The notes under the pieces: model-generated
Seen by the model: only the letters and a program-made list of their open reading frames with translations
Databases searched by the model: none
Told to the model about the DNA's origin: nothing
Part shown: one piece after another, positions 1 through 11,024 of the stretch
How the letters are laid out: every line of letters starts with the position of its first letter
Numbering within the stretch: the stretch's first letter is position 1
DNA from: Anas platyrhynchos
Lineage: Eukaryota > Chordata > Aves > Anseriformes > Anatidae
Assembly: GCF_047663525.1 (NCBI RefSeq)
Contig: NC_092600.1
Location: 5,452,001 to 5,516,000 of the forward strand
Length of the DNA stretch: 64,000 nt
Direction of reading: 5' to 3'
Made by a program: the position numbers and the translations under genes

Positions 1-20
1 TTTCTACAACTTTCTTACAG

Positions 21-74
21 GAGGAAGAAACTGTGAATAGATCACCCAGAAACAGAAAGCCAAGGAAAGATTGA
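21..74 (+). CDS. CANX: Calnexin, last coding exon (C-terminal tail)
   Basis: This is the final coding piece of calnexin, the type I ER membrane lectin chaperone that retains monoglucosylated glycoproteins for folding. A pyrimidine-rich acceptor ends in AG at 19-20. The open frame then reads EEETVNRSPRNRKPRKD and stops at TGA 72-74. Human calnexin ends in nearly the same residues (NRSPRNRKPRRE). This is the cytosolic tail, with the basic RKPR ending that serves ER localisation. The rest of the gene lies to the left of the window. Calnexin sits immediately upstream of MAML1 in other vertebrates, and that order is kept here. I infer phase 0 at the exon start from the reading frame alone. Confidence 0.93.
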   Translation, partial: EEETVNRSPRNRKPRKD

Positions 75-1885
75 AAAAAAATCATAAAAACTTGATCTGT
101 GATTTTTTTTTTCAAAACATGGTTCTGGGAGAGGACCTTGGACACCTTACATTGAAACTTGGACAAACCTCAAGATTTCACCATCCACAGGTTCCAGTCA
201 CACTATCCAATGTAACGGAGTGTCTAGCAGTAAAATATTTGCAATCATCTGTTTTAAAGAACATCATTCCTGTAGAAAGAATGCAGTTAATATAATGGGC
301 TGTGGATTTTGGAATGTAACATAACTAACCTTTTTGTTTTTGGTTTTAAATATTCTTTTCTGTTTTTAAGTAGATTGGTAGAACTTTACCAGTCTCAAAC
401 CTTGGTTTAATTTAATATATTAATTAGTGAGGAATAACAATGAATCTTGAAAGTGCTAGATGATAAAAATGCAGTTTTATAACTAGTTTTTTTTACAAAC
501 ATGTAAATTCCTAAATGCACCAATGTCTTTATATATATATATATATCCCTTAAAATTTAATAATTGTTTAAAGAAAAGCTGTCAACATATTTGACAATAC
601 CTCTTCCCACAAAGGAAAAAAAAAAAAAAAACGGGAAGGGGGTTGTGTGGGGAAACCAGTAACTAAACTCTCCAATCAACTCTGTTCTTCTGGGGGTCAT
701 GGTGGGGTGGGGGGAGAGGAAGGGTGGAAGGAAGGAATTAGTTGGTCTCTGGAATATGCACTCTGTGCATGGCTAAAGCCCGGTTAAGTGTTGATAAATG
801 ATCTAGGATTCGGAGTGGATTGTCCTAATGTGGCATTTAATCCTGCAGACCTTGCAGATAATAGTTCTTGCTAGTTCTTGAACTCTTTTCGTAAAGCTAA
901 TGTGTTGTTGGGGTGGGCTGGGGTTAGACTACTTTCCCCTTTCCCCTCTGTTCACCCACTGATGCTTTCCTTTCTCTCTGACTGTACAGCTTTTTTCCTG
1001 AGTGCAGCTTTGCCTCAATTGCTGGAAGTGCTTCATGTTCAGCTCATTGTCAAAACTCTTTATTTTTATAGCTAGGCCTACTCCAGGGTCCAAACACTGG
1101 ATAGGACAGTGTCCCATATCCTCTCACTGTTATCACCATATGTCTATTCCTGTAGGAATGGGGGAGGTGGTCAGGTAGACAAGATGAACTGAATATTTCT
1201 TAAGGAAAAACAAAACAAATAAAAAAAAACAAACACAAAATAACCAACATGTCAGTATTTGTAGGTGGGGAAGGAGCATGTGGAATATCTTAAGTGGTAT
1301 GTGAAACTGTTTAAGTCTTTTATCTGCTCTTCATGTAACAAATGCATCCTAAATTATATTGTGAATGTTAGGGAGTTCCAATTCCAGCTGAATAAATTTT
1401 TTTAAAGTGTTGAGTCTACCATATTATACTGTTTCAAACACTTGTGGAATGCCGGTGATCACTACAAGAGCATACCTCTGAGGGTGAAATCTATGTAACT
1501 TCATTACACTGTACCAAATATGTTGGAGTTCGGATGTCTATATAGATAAGCTTTTCTTTTTGTTTAGAGTGAAATTAAATGTCCTGAAATTACTCTTCTT
1601 GCACTGAATTTAAACACTCCAGTGTTGTTTGGTCATAGGTATAGTACGGGGAGTAATTCCCAGGGGCTGGGGAGGGATGGGTGTTCCAATTACCTTGCAA
1701 ACAATCTAACCAATTACTAAAAGCCTCAGTTTTATTTTTTATTTTTTTGGAGAAACATCTTCTGCTGCCTGTCCTTATGTTGTATCCCTTGGTTGTTGTG
1801 TTTGAAATATTAGTGACCACAAATGCATAGCAGGATTTCTTGATCTTTCTGCAGCGTGCAAATAAACTATTGTAAGCAAGATACT
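75..1885 (+). other. CANX: CANX 3' untranslated region
   Basis: AT-rich sequence follows the calnexin stop and contains no credible gene. It holds an (AT)n tract at 530-546 and poly(A) signals AATAAA at 1391-1396 and 1861-1866. A GT-rich stretch follows the second signal, so I place the main 3' end near 1885. Another AATAAA at 2396-2401 could give a longer form. The end is inferred from signals only. Confidence 0.6.
530..546. repeat. (AT)n tract in CANX 3' UTR
   Basis: About eight AT units lie in the calnexin 3' UTR. Confidence 0.85.
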
Positions 1886-3150
1886 GGAAGTAATTTCAGA
1901 CTTCTGTTGGGAGCTATTGCATGTTTAGAATGCCTTTGCCTGTTGAACACCTGGTAACTGCTGCTCCTTCCTGCCAAAATAGCTTATACTCTGACATGGA
2001 AGATGTCATAGCTTAAGCATTGCTATTAGCTTGTTCTCAGGACTGTATTTTTATCAAGGAGCAGCTGCTATTTATGACTCAGTCCTTTGAGATGAAGTAT
2101 ATGTAAATGGTTTCAATTCAGCTAACATCTTGGGCACAATGTAAATCTATTAATCCAATGTTTTTTATCTTAATATGCAAATTGCCTTAAATTCCTGAAC
2201 AATTCATGTGCATACATGTTCTTTCCAAGCATCAAAAAGGAACTTAAGATCAGCTATCAGCTTCTAACTAGCACTATATTACGGTGAAATGTAAATCTAC
2301 ATTTGCTTCTGCTAAATCTCCTTAAGAGGTCTCCTGTCTGCATGTTACGGCTTTTTTTTTTTTGATACCATAGTGTATGCTTAAATAATCACTACAATAA
2401 ATTATGACTTTCCAAAATGGATAGACAACTCAAAAGTTACTTCTTATCTTGCCTTCTCACTTGGGTGGCTCAGTTTAACTTCAGAATTGCTTTTAAAGCC
2501 TTGAAGGAAAGAAAATTGTCTGTTTATCCTGACTTAAATGCAAGTACAGCTGTGTTCTCCTTGTAGTGTAGCTCTGCCTGGTGGTGATCCGTCGACTAGG
2601 ATTGAAATTGGTTCAAATATGTGAAGGTACGCTTGGGTTGGGTGTCTGTGAGCAACTTCAGTGAGAGATGCCAATTTAAGGGGGGGGTGAAGGAGGGTGA
2701 GGTGAGGTGCTTCAGCTAAATGGGGGGGGCTGGAAGAGTAGAAGAGGCTGAAGTTTGTTTCTTTTCTCCCAGCAGTTGATCAGGCTGCAGGTAACCTGCT
2801 GTAGAAGTGTTATTATGTGGGAGCTGTAACTCGTAATTCACAATAATTCATCAGGGACTACTGAAAGGTACTGAGGTTGTCTGATTTAGGGCTGGTTCCT
2901 GGTACCAGGTGGGGTTAGAGGGAAGTGCTGAGGGCTGCCAGAGCTCATCCTCGGCCTCTCCCTCCCTGCCTGTCCCTATAGGAGCGGGGCTGGGACTCTC
3001 CCTGTGCCTCCTGTCAGAGCTGCGCCTTTCCTGGGCTTATTTATTTGTGGCCGCACTGCGCCTTTCCAACTACTTGCGGCTGCACTGTGCACTTACACAC
3101 GAAGAGCATGTTTAAAAAATTATATATATAATAAAAAATTAACCCGATTT
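1886..3150. other. Intergenic spacer CANX-MAML1
   Basis: About 1.3 kb lies between the calnexin 3' end and the MAML1 CpG island. It is AT-rich on the left and becomes GC-rich from about 2.9 kb. No protein-coding exon, RNA gene or repeat element is recognisable. A short (TA)n/A-rich patch lies at 3118-3141. Confidence 0.55.
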
Positions 3151-3493
3151 TGCCTTCCGTTGTCTAATTAATGCCCTCCGGGGGCGGGCAGCTCGCCCCG
3201 AGCCCTCACCTCAGGGGCCCCTCAGGAGCCGCCCCGCGGGGCGGGCAGCCCGGAGCCCCGCCCACCTGTCAATCACCCCGAAAGCCCCGCCCCTTTCATC
3301 AGTCTCCTCCCCTCTCCCTGCCTTTTAAACCCTCAGCCGGCCGCTCTCCCCCCACCCCTTCCCTCCCCTCTCCCTATTGGCCGCTCGCCCTGTCCATCAC
3401 TCCGCGGGGCCGCGTGACGTCCCCCCGCCACCCAGGAAGCCCCGCCTCCTGCTCCTCCGCTCGGCTCTGGAGGGGGAAAAAAACAATTTCAAG

Positions 3494-3553
3494 ATGGCGG
3501 CGGCGGCGCGGCTAACAATGGGGGCTCGGGGCTCGCCGCCCGCCCGCGCCTGA
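3494..3553 (+). other. Upstream ORF 1 in MAML1 5' UTR
   Basis: The ATG inside the YY1-type AAGATGGCGGC motif opens a 19-codon frame ending in TGA at 3551-3553. It encodes a short Ala/Arg/Gly/Pro-rich peptide with no known domain. It can reduce MAML1 translation only if the transcript starts upstream of 3494, which the sequence cannot settle. Confidence 0.4.
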
Positions 3554-3777
3554 GAGCGGCGCCCGCCGGGCAGCGCCGGGCCGGGAGCGGAGGGAGCCGA
3601 GCGAGCTCCGGCCGGAGGAGCAGCGGGGGCAGGGCTGAGGGAGAAGGGAGCGAGCGGAGCGGCTGCGGGGCAGAAGGAGGAAGTGGGGCGGGGGGGGGGA
3701 GCCGGAGGGGCGCCGAGGAAGAGGAGGAGGAGGAGGAGGAGAGGGGGGAGGAAGGGCGGCTGAGGGGCAGCCCCGCT

Positions 3778-3795
3778 ATGGCGAGGAGCCGCTGA
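3778..3795 (+). other. Upstream ORF 2 in MAML1 5' UTR
   Basis: A five-codon frame (ATG GCG AGG AGC CGC, then TGA) ends 31 nt before the MAML1 start codon. It has a G at +4 but a pyrimidine at -3 (C), so its start context is only moderate. It should be in the mRNA for any start site upstream of 3778. Confidence 0.45.
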
Positions 3796-3826
3796 GCGGC
3801 GGCCGCTCTCCTCCCCCTCCCGGCCC

Positions 3827-4213
3827 ATGGTGCTGCCGCCCTGCCCCATGGCGGAGTTCGTGGTGCCGCGGCACAGCGCGGTGATGGAGCGGCTCCGGCG
3901 CCGCATCGAGCTCTGCCGGCGGCACCACAGCGCCTGCGAGTCCCGCTACCAGGCCGTGTCCCCGGAGCGCCTGGAGCTGGAGCGCCAGCAGACCTTCGCC
4001 CTGCACCAGCGCTGCCTGCAGGCCAAGGCCAAGCGGGCCGGCAAGCACCGGCAGCCGCCCCCGGCCCCGCCGCCGCCCGCTCCCCCCCCGCCGCCGCTGC
4101 CTCAGCCGCCTCCTCCCGCCGCGGGGGGCAGCGCCGACAGGAGCGGGGCCAACGGGCTGGACGCTGAGGGGGCGAGCGGGGAGCAGCACGGCCGCAGCAG
4201 CACGCTGATCGCG
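3827..4213 (+). CDS. MAML1: MAML1 exon 1 (Notch/CSL-binding helix and proline-rich linker)
   Basis: The exon has 129 codons ending phase 0 at the donor GCG|gtaagg. Residues from FVVPRHSAVMERLRRRIE to about AKRAGKHRQ form the long kinked helix that packs on Notch ankyrin repeats and CSL. It is followed by a run of Pro/Ala (4050-4125) absent from my recollection of the human protein, then a Gly/Ser/Ala-rich stretch. A second in-frame ATG (3848) follows seven codons later, as in human. Confidence 0.95.
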
Positions 4214-7200
4214 GTAAGGGGACCATAGGGGATCGGGGGGGACCGGGGAGGACCGGGGGGTGGGTGCCCGGCCGGCAGCGAGCCCCCCTCTGGGAGCTGC
4301 CGGTGGCTGTGGTGCCGCTTGATTCCCTGCTGGAAGGGTGCTCAGAGGAGCTGCTGGGGGGAAAAGAGGGTTAAGGGATTGCCTGTTGGTCCCTACAGGC
4401 AGTGGTTGTGGTCCTTCTTGGGGCTGCGCGGCTCGGTGAGGTGTATGGTGAGGGGTTTCACCCAAAATGGCCCTGCGGAGTCTGTCAGGGGTGCCTTGGT
4501 GCTGAGGAGGCTTCGGGGGGTGTTTTTTGTCGGCTTGTGCCTTCGTATGCTCTGTCAGGGTTGAATCCGGTCGCTCGTTAAGGGTGCTTGATACGGGTAC
4601 GCTTATTACCGTGGATAAATTGAAAAATAAAGAGTTTTGCTGCATCTTGGAAGGAGCTCCAGTTGAAGTCGGAAGGCAGCTGCTTATTTGCTGCTCGCTG
4701 CAGTGGGTGTGAACGCGATGGGAATCCCACTCCACCCAGCAAAAAACTGGCTTAGCTCAAAATCTGAATGTTTCTCTGGCCTCTCTAGCATTTCTGGTTG
4801 TCGGGACATATTCATGCAGCCACGTTTGTATATCAAGATAGCTGTTGCTTAACTTATTCTGAACCCTTCAAACGTCCTGCTGTGCGCTAATGTGTTGGTA
4901 ATGTAGGTTAGTGGGATAACCTCCTAAAGGGTGCCTGTCATAATACCTGTCTTTCTCCAAAATAGGTATTTCTAAACAGTGGCCTTCATGAAAATGATCC
5001 GGTGCTGTCTTGGGTGCCTTTAAAAAGCGATGCTGGGTTAACCAAATGTGTTTTCAAGTTAATGTATATGTTAAATCCAATTTTTAAGGTGGTCTGTGTG
5101 TTTCTTCAGATTAGAGGAAGAGGAGGACACGATTTTCTGCTGCCTTGGACCTCATTTAGCTGCAGTTTTTAAAATAGAATTGCAGCAGAGCTTACCGTGT
5201 CCTCGGGTATGAGTGTACGTGGTGTGAAGCAGTGAAACATGGCACATGGATGTCAGCTCTGATATACCCAGCGCTAGGCAGCGTGCATGCAACTTGTAGG
5301 GTTTGTGACGTGAACTGCAAATGTTGCTGAGCTGAGTTGTTGTTGTTCTTCCTAATACACACGTGCGAATCTTGGACGTACAGACTTTTCTGAAGATCAC
5401 AGCACTTGTGGTAGTTAGGGCACTTCAGGTGGCTGTTAGAGAAGTCTTTGAGGACGAGAGGAAACCTTCATACACATTCCTGACAGCGATCCTGTAAAAC
5501 TTCATGGGTAGCTGTTGTTCAGTAGGCTCAGCTTGAATGTAAGTTTGTGTCAGCATACAAGTGACTCAAACTCATATTTTGTTTTGAAAGACCTGATGGG
5601 ATTTGTGTTTATTTCCTGTCTGGGCTCTAAGGCTTTTTCATGTGGGGCTCTATCCAGTAATGGTGCGTCGCTGCACATTTTGGTTGCACACTCTGCAGAG
5701 CTCTTTAGCATGTCAAATCCTGTTGCTTAAACTGCCATCACTCTGCTTCTTCGTATTGATCCTCTAAAAGAAAGATGTCTTTGATTCATTGGTGTTGTTC
5801 CTTTTCAATTGCTTTGGATGTGGATTTGATCTAATTAGCATCCATTATAATGAGGACTCTCAACAGCAGTGTGGTTTTGAAATACACTGCACATCTGGGG
5901 AAGCCCTTCTTGTTCAGGAAGCTGCTGCCAGTGGCCAATTTACACAACAGAAGAGGGTTTTAGTGTATGAATGACTCTTCCTCGTGCTGGCCTGCTGTTT
6001 CCTTCCTAGGATACATGACTGTAAGCTTAATTGCAGCTGCTGATTCATCATCTCGTTACTAGGGTATAAAGTTGGTTTGCTTAGTAATTCAAGCTTTGGA
6101 AAACAAAACAAAACAACAAGGAAAACAACAAGACACCTCTGCTGTAGTTGTGTTCCTTTGGTGTAAAAGGTACATCTCTAACTCAGTACTTGACCTCTAG
6201 CTGTGCCTGTTGCCTGTAACCTGTCGCTGTTACCAAGACCATGTACTCTGTATGGAAAGGACATGGGTATGGTTTAAAATATTCAATAAATTTTGGATTA
6301 GCACCGAAATTATGTTGTTTTAAAATCTCCTGGACCCATCCCTTTCAAAAAAATGCTATTAGATGAGTGAAACGTGTTATAGCAGCTATCGCTGCTCTTG
6401 GGGTCTGGTTTTCTGTGAAGCCACATATGAATTTTCTCTTGGAGACTGGTACTCTGCATTCAAAACGTTTATTTTGATCCTTGAAAGGAAGGAAGTGTAA
6501 AGGGTATGTGATCTAGCACCCGAGAGCTTGGAGCAGAAGGACCTGAAGCTGCAGTGCCGCAGGTGTGCCCGGTGCAAGCGCTCCCAGAGGCTCCCCGTGG
6601 CAAACCCAGCCGAGTCACGGGGAGCGCGGTGAGCACCACCACTTCCTTTGTAACGTCTTGTGTGGTTTTACACATGGCCCAAATCAGAAAGTAAGTTTGT
6701 CCTCCATAAGGTTTTTTTCTGGTTTAGGTCCTGAAACTGGATGGGTCTCAGTTACAAGCAGAAGTAAGGGACGGCTTCATCCTTTTGTTTTCTCACTAAG
6801 CAGTGCTAGAATGAGAGTGAACAGAAATTGAAAGAATATGGCATCAATACAAGTCCTGGGTGGTTTGTGCACCACGTAGGCCTGTCCTTCATTTGAGGAA
6901 AAAGATGAAAAATGGTAGCTCCCTATTTAAAAAAAAAGCAGAAACAATAATTCAATGGACAATTCAGTACTGAAATTTACTTTATGCTCTGTTGTTGAAG
7001 ATGATGTTCAAAGTAGGAAATGCTTAGAAGTTGAATAATGTATTGTCTCTTGTATTAATCTTACATTTTTTAGAAACAGAGAAGTTGGAAGGAGAAAGGA
7101 CTTGCCACCTAGCATGTTTTTTCCTCTTTGTCAGTTTCTGTTTTTGAGAAAGTTCATTTTAATACTGAGTTCTGCCTACTAGAAGGGTTGCTTTGTATAT

Positions 7201-10200
7201 CTCTGGTAGGCTATAACACAGTGTTATCACTGAGTTGAACATAGAGTGTTTCCTTGATGTGAGAGTAAAGAGAATATTGAGAGTTGGATTTTTATCTCCA
7301 TCTTTTTTTCTTTTCCATATATTTTATTTATATATATCTTATCTTTTTATGATGTGGCATTTTAGAAGGAGACCTGCTCAGTGATTCTTTCTGTGTTTTC
7401 CCCTGAGCACCTGAGTTGTGTGGATGGTTTGCTTTGCCCAGGACTGCTGCAGATGGTATTTCTGGAACAGGCAGAGAAGTCCAGTCAGTGGCCTGCCTTG
7501 GGGTTGTGTTGTGTTAAAGCTGAAGGGTTTTACTGGGAGCCGTCAAAGTTTGTACAGAGAAAATAGCAAAGTGCTAGCTGAAGCAAAGGCACCAAGTAGA
7601 AAGTACAGAAAGAAATTTAAGTATAAGGAGAACGAAGAAATGTTTTGTGGTTGAAAGGACCTGAATTAATAATGTAAAGGGAACAGATTGCCTGGGTTGT
7701 ACTGACAGGCATTCCACTACCGAAGCCCAGGCCAGCATGCTAACAATTCAGAAGACCTCGTTTTTGTGTAAGCTGTGGTATATGGGTGTTAAATTGTGAA
7801 ATTATGTTTTACCACAAAAATAGCAAATTATTTCCACATTATTTATACATAACTACAGTACAGTGTAGTCTTGCCACCATTGTTTGGTTTTGCTGACAAG
7901 TCTGATAGCTTGTTGCCCAACAACTCAGACAGGTTTTTCTGTCTCCTTTTAATGCTGCGTGAGGTATTGTTGTAGGTTTGAAACATTTCCCCTCTCAGGC
8001 TGCTTAGATATGCAGTGATGCTTTCTAAATTGTACGGATCTGGGAGGGACTGATCTGCTGCTGCTGCTGCTGAAGTTCAAGTGAGGTGGAGGATCCGGCG
8101 CTGCAGCTGAAGGCACGGCATTTTTTTGATTCAGCAGAACAATTCCTGTAGCAGAAGCTGCCCCTTGTGACTAATGCAGGCTGGGATATTTATAGCCCTG
8201 CATATCCACAGCCCTTCTTCACTCCAGCAGGCAGTCACCCAAATACAAAAGACTTCTGGAATTAAAGTAAAAGTCAAAATTAAAATTAGTCCAGCAGTTT
8301 GGTTCTGACAACACGCTGGAATGCAGGAACACATTTGGTAATAAAATGCTTTCCTCACAGGGAGAGCACGAATGTGGAAGCTGGGTATAGATGCACAGTA
8401 AACGGGGAGTTTTTAGTACAACGTGTGGCCACGGTGTTATTTTTTGCTATTCAATATCCTTACGTTGCAATTCCTGATATTTGCATTGCTCTCCCAGCTG
8501 AAGAGGTTGTCATCCTTGTTGCTTCTGTCCTCAGCCAGGCAGGCAAGGAGGATCCAGCAATGCCTGCACAGGCCCTGCTGTAAGCTCTGGTCCCTGGGAG
8601 CTTATCTGTGCTGCGGTGCCACCACTGAAGACAAACTGATGTCTTCTAATTTGATTTCCCCTTCTAGGTGAGAATGCCGGTATCTAGCTGGAAGGCATGT
8701 TGCAACTAGACTGTTAGTAGTTTGCAAAGTAACACAGCATTTCTTCTGCGAAAATGGCCAGTATTGTGTCTCATGCTGGTGTGTCATGACAAATCCTTGC
8801 AGACATAATTCTAAGACTGAAACTGTAAACTTATTTGAAATAAGATAGAAAAATGTAAAGCTCTGTTGAATCTGATAAGAACAATTTAATATCTGTAACA
8901 GATGCTTCAAAAAAATAAACAGGAACGTCATAACCAAGCCTAAAAGGTAGGGCATACAAGCTAGATTTTTAAAGTTTTGTTTCTATCATTTTTACTAGGT
9001 ATTTTTCAGAATGCATGCAGTTTCTATAACTATATATAACGTAAATATTTACTGTCTTCAGCATTTTTAGAAAAGTAGTTTTAAGTTGTGGTTAGTCAAT
9101 TCAAAACTCAACAGTGGGAGATTTCTTGTTTGCAAGGGAACAATGTGAGCTGAACTTTTCTGCTTCCTAACTTCTAATGTATTGAAATGCTGTTGGCTTC
9201 AGATGATTATCTAAAAGCATTTTCAGGTACTGTTTGACTCTTGTGTTTTGATTTCTGGGATAATTTTTCTCTTTAAAAAAGTTTGTGTGGTATTAAAAAA
9301 AGAAAAAAAAAAAAAAAAGTTAGTGTGTGGCCAGTTTTATGAAGCCTGCTGATGTGCCTGTGCAATGAGACTCCAGTCTGTCTCAGCATCGTTGAGGTAA
9401 ACGAGACTGGGGATTTAAGGTGGGTGTCGAGTGCAGTTTATCACATTATTGATGTGTCCTACCCTGTGCCCTGCATTTCCTGACGGGAGCCCTGTCATTT
9501 GGGCCCTCCCAGCATCGTGGCCCTGCGGCCTAGTCCTGTGGGGCATGGGTGTACCGGGGGTTGTGGGGCCAGAGAGTGCCTGGGTTGGGCTGGGCACCCC
9601 TTTTGTTGTGAGGGCTGGTACCTGGGTTTTATCTCTTTGTGCTGGGCACACGAGGAAGCCACAGTTAGGGCCTGACTGGCTTGTGTTCCCCTGCCGAGTG
9701 AATTTATCTGTTCCCCCCTGTGGACTGTTGTGGCTGTGTGACTGGAGTGCGGCTCTGGCTGATGCTGAAGAGAGGCAGCTTGTGGCCAGTGCTGGTTTAA
9801 CCACCCCTGTCCAGTCTTAGGCCAAAGGCACAGGCTGATGCCAATTTCTTCTTTTTTTTTTTTTTTTTTAATAGATGCTGTATGGCTTTAAATACTTCAG
9901 ATAAATGCTTTTGGGGTAATAGTTTTTGGCAAAGTTCAATGGGCTTGGTGCAGAGAGGCTGGAGGTTTGTCTGTTGTTGGGAAGTTAAACCAGCTGAGAA
10001 AGTCGGAATACATTTCTGTGTCTGATCTTGTGACGATGGGAATCGGCTTGTGTGTTATAAATAAAGTGGGTTGATGCTCTTAAGGAAACTGGGAACAGCA
10101 TACCGGAGGGACACCATGCTTTACAAAACGGTAGCAGACAGAAAATTGCTAAAGGGATTTTCTTTGTGAGTAGTGCGGCACATTTTATTTTTGTCAGTGC

Positions 10201-10993
10201 TTTTTTTGTTTGTTTTTTTGTTTTGTGTGAGTTTTGGCAGAATGGAACAGGTTTTTCTTGCCTCGAGAACTCTGTTGGGGCAGCTTGATATGTAGATAAC
10301 TTGCTGTCTGACTCGTATCTCACATGCTCCCTGTTATTTTTCCCCCCCAAAAAATGGCAGTAATTATACAGAGACAGACAAACGGGAAGAACTGAATTTA
10401 ACATTTCTCCTGCTGTTAGGAAATCAAGAGCCGAGGTGGTGCATAAGAAAGGTATTTCGCAAGAGGAGGTTACGTTATTGGCAGAGCAGCTGTATGAATG
10501 TGGTTGGTGTGAGAATTTTAGGTTGTGCTATTCAGAAAGTTGAACGTGAATACATAGAAGGTGTCGGGATGAGACATCTTCCTAATGAGACAGGAGAAGG
10601 AACCTGTAACTTTTGGCTCCTGCAACCTTTTGTAGCACGATCCTTTCTTGAGGGAAGAAAGGAGGTGGAAAATGGAGCACTGTTAGGTTAATTTCAGCTG
10701 GTTAGCTGCTGTGATGCTGGTAGGGTAACTGCAGTAGCATAAACCTCAGCAGAGACTTACTGCTTAATAGTTTCTAAAATTCAGAAATTAAATGTCCTGG
10801 TTACGAACTGGGCTCAGTCTTTTCTGATACAAATAAAAGATACACAAATTTTCTTCTTTCTTTTCTGCTGGTTGTTGTGTACAGGTAGGATATCTTTCAA
10901 TTAATCTTACATTGAGATGAGGTGAAGCAAGGCTGGAAAACAGTCACCCCCAAATTTTACCTCATTAATTCCTTTGAAGTTATATTTCTTTAA

Positions 10994-11024
<31 letters not shown>

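Larger units (their letters stand above)
3155..3826 (+). promoter_or_regulatory. MAML1: MAML1 CpG-island promoter and 5' UTR
   Basis: Base composition changes sharply to very GC-rich and CpG-dense, ending in the MAML1 start codon; the island continues through exon 1 to about 4.3 kb. Visible elements are several CCCCGCCC-type GC boxes (about 3243-3293), an inverted CCAAT box (ATTGG near 3376), a CRE-like TGACGTCC at 3415-3422, and a YY1-type AAGATGGCGGC at 3491-3501. That last motif is typical of vertebrate TATA-less start sites, so transcription probably begins close to 3490. A GAG-rich purine tract (3721-3743) lies in the presumed 5' UTR. The start site is inferred, not seen. Confidence 0.75.

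Noticed and set aside
3397-4735. Long minus-strand open frames (up to ~319 codons) across the MAML1 CpG island
   Set aside because: Stop codons are rare in any frame of very GC-rich sequence. The frames are Arg/Ala/Pro low-complexity shadows of MAML1 exon 1 and its 5' UTR.
8055-8072. (CTG)6 as a disease-type expandable repeat
   Set aside because: Six units is a short stable length and the tract is intronic.
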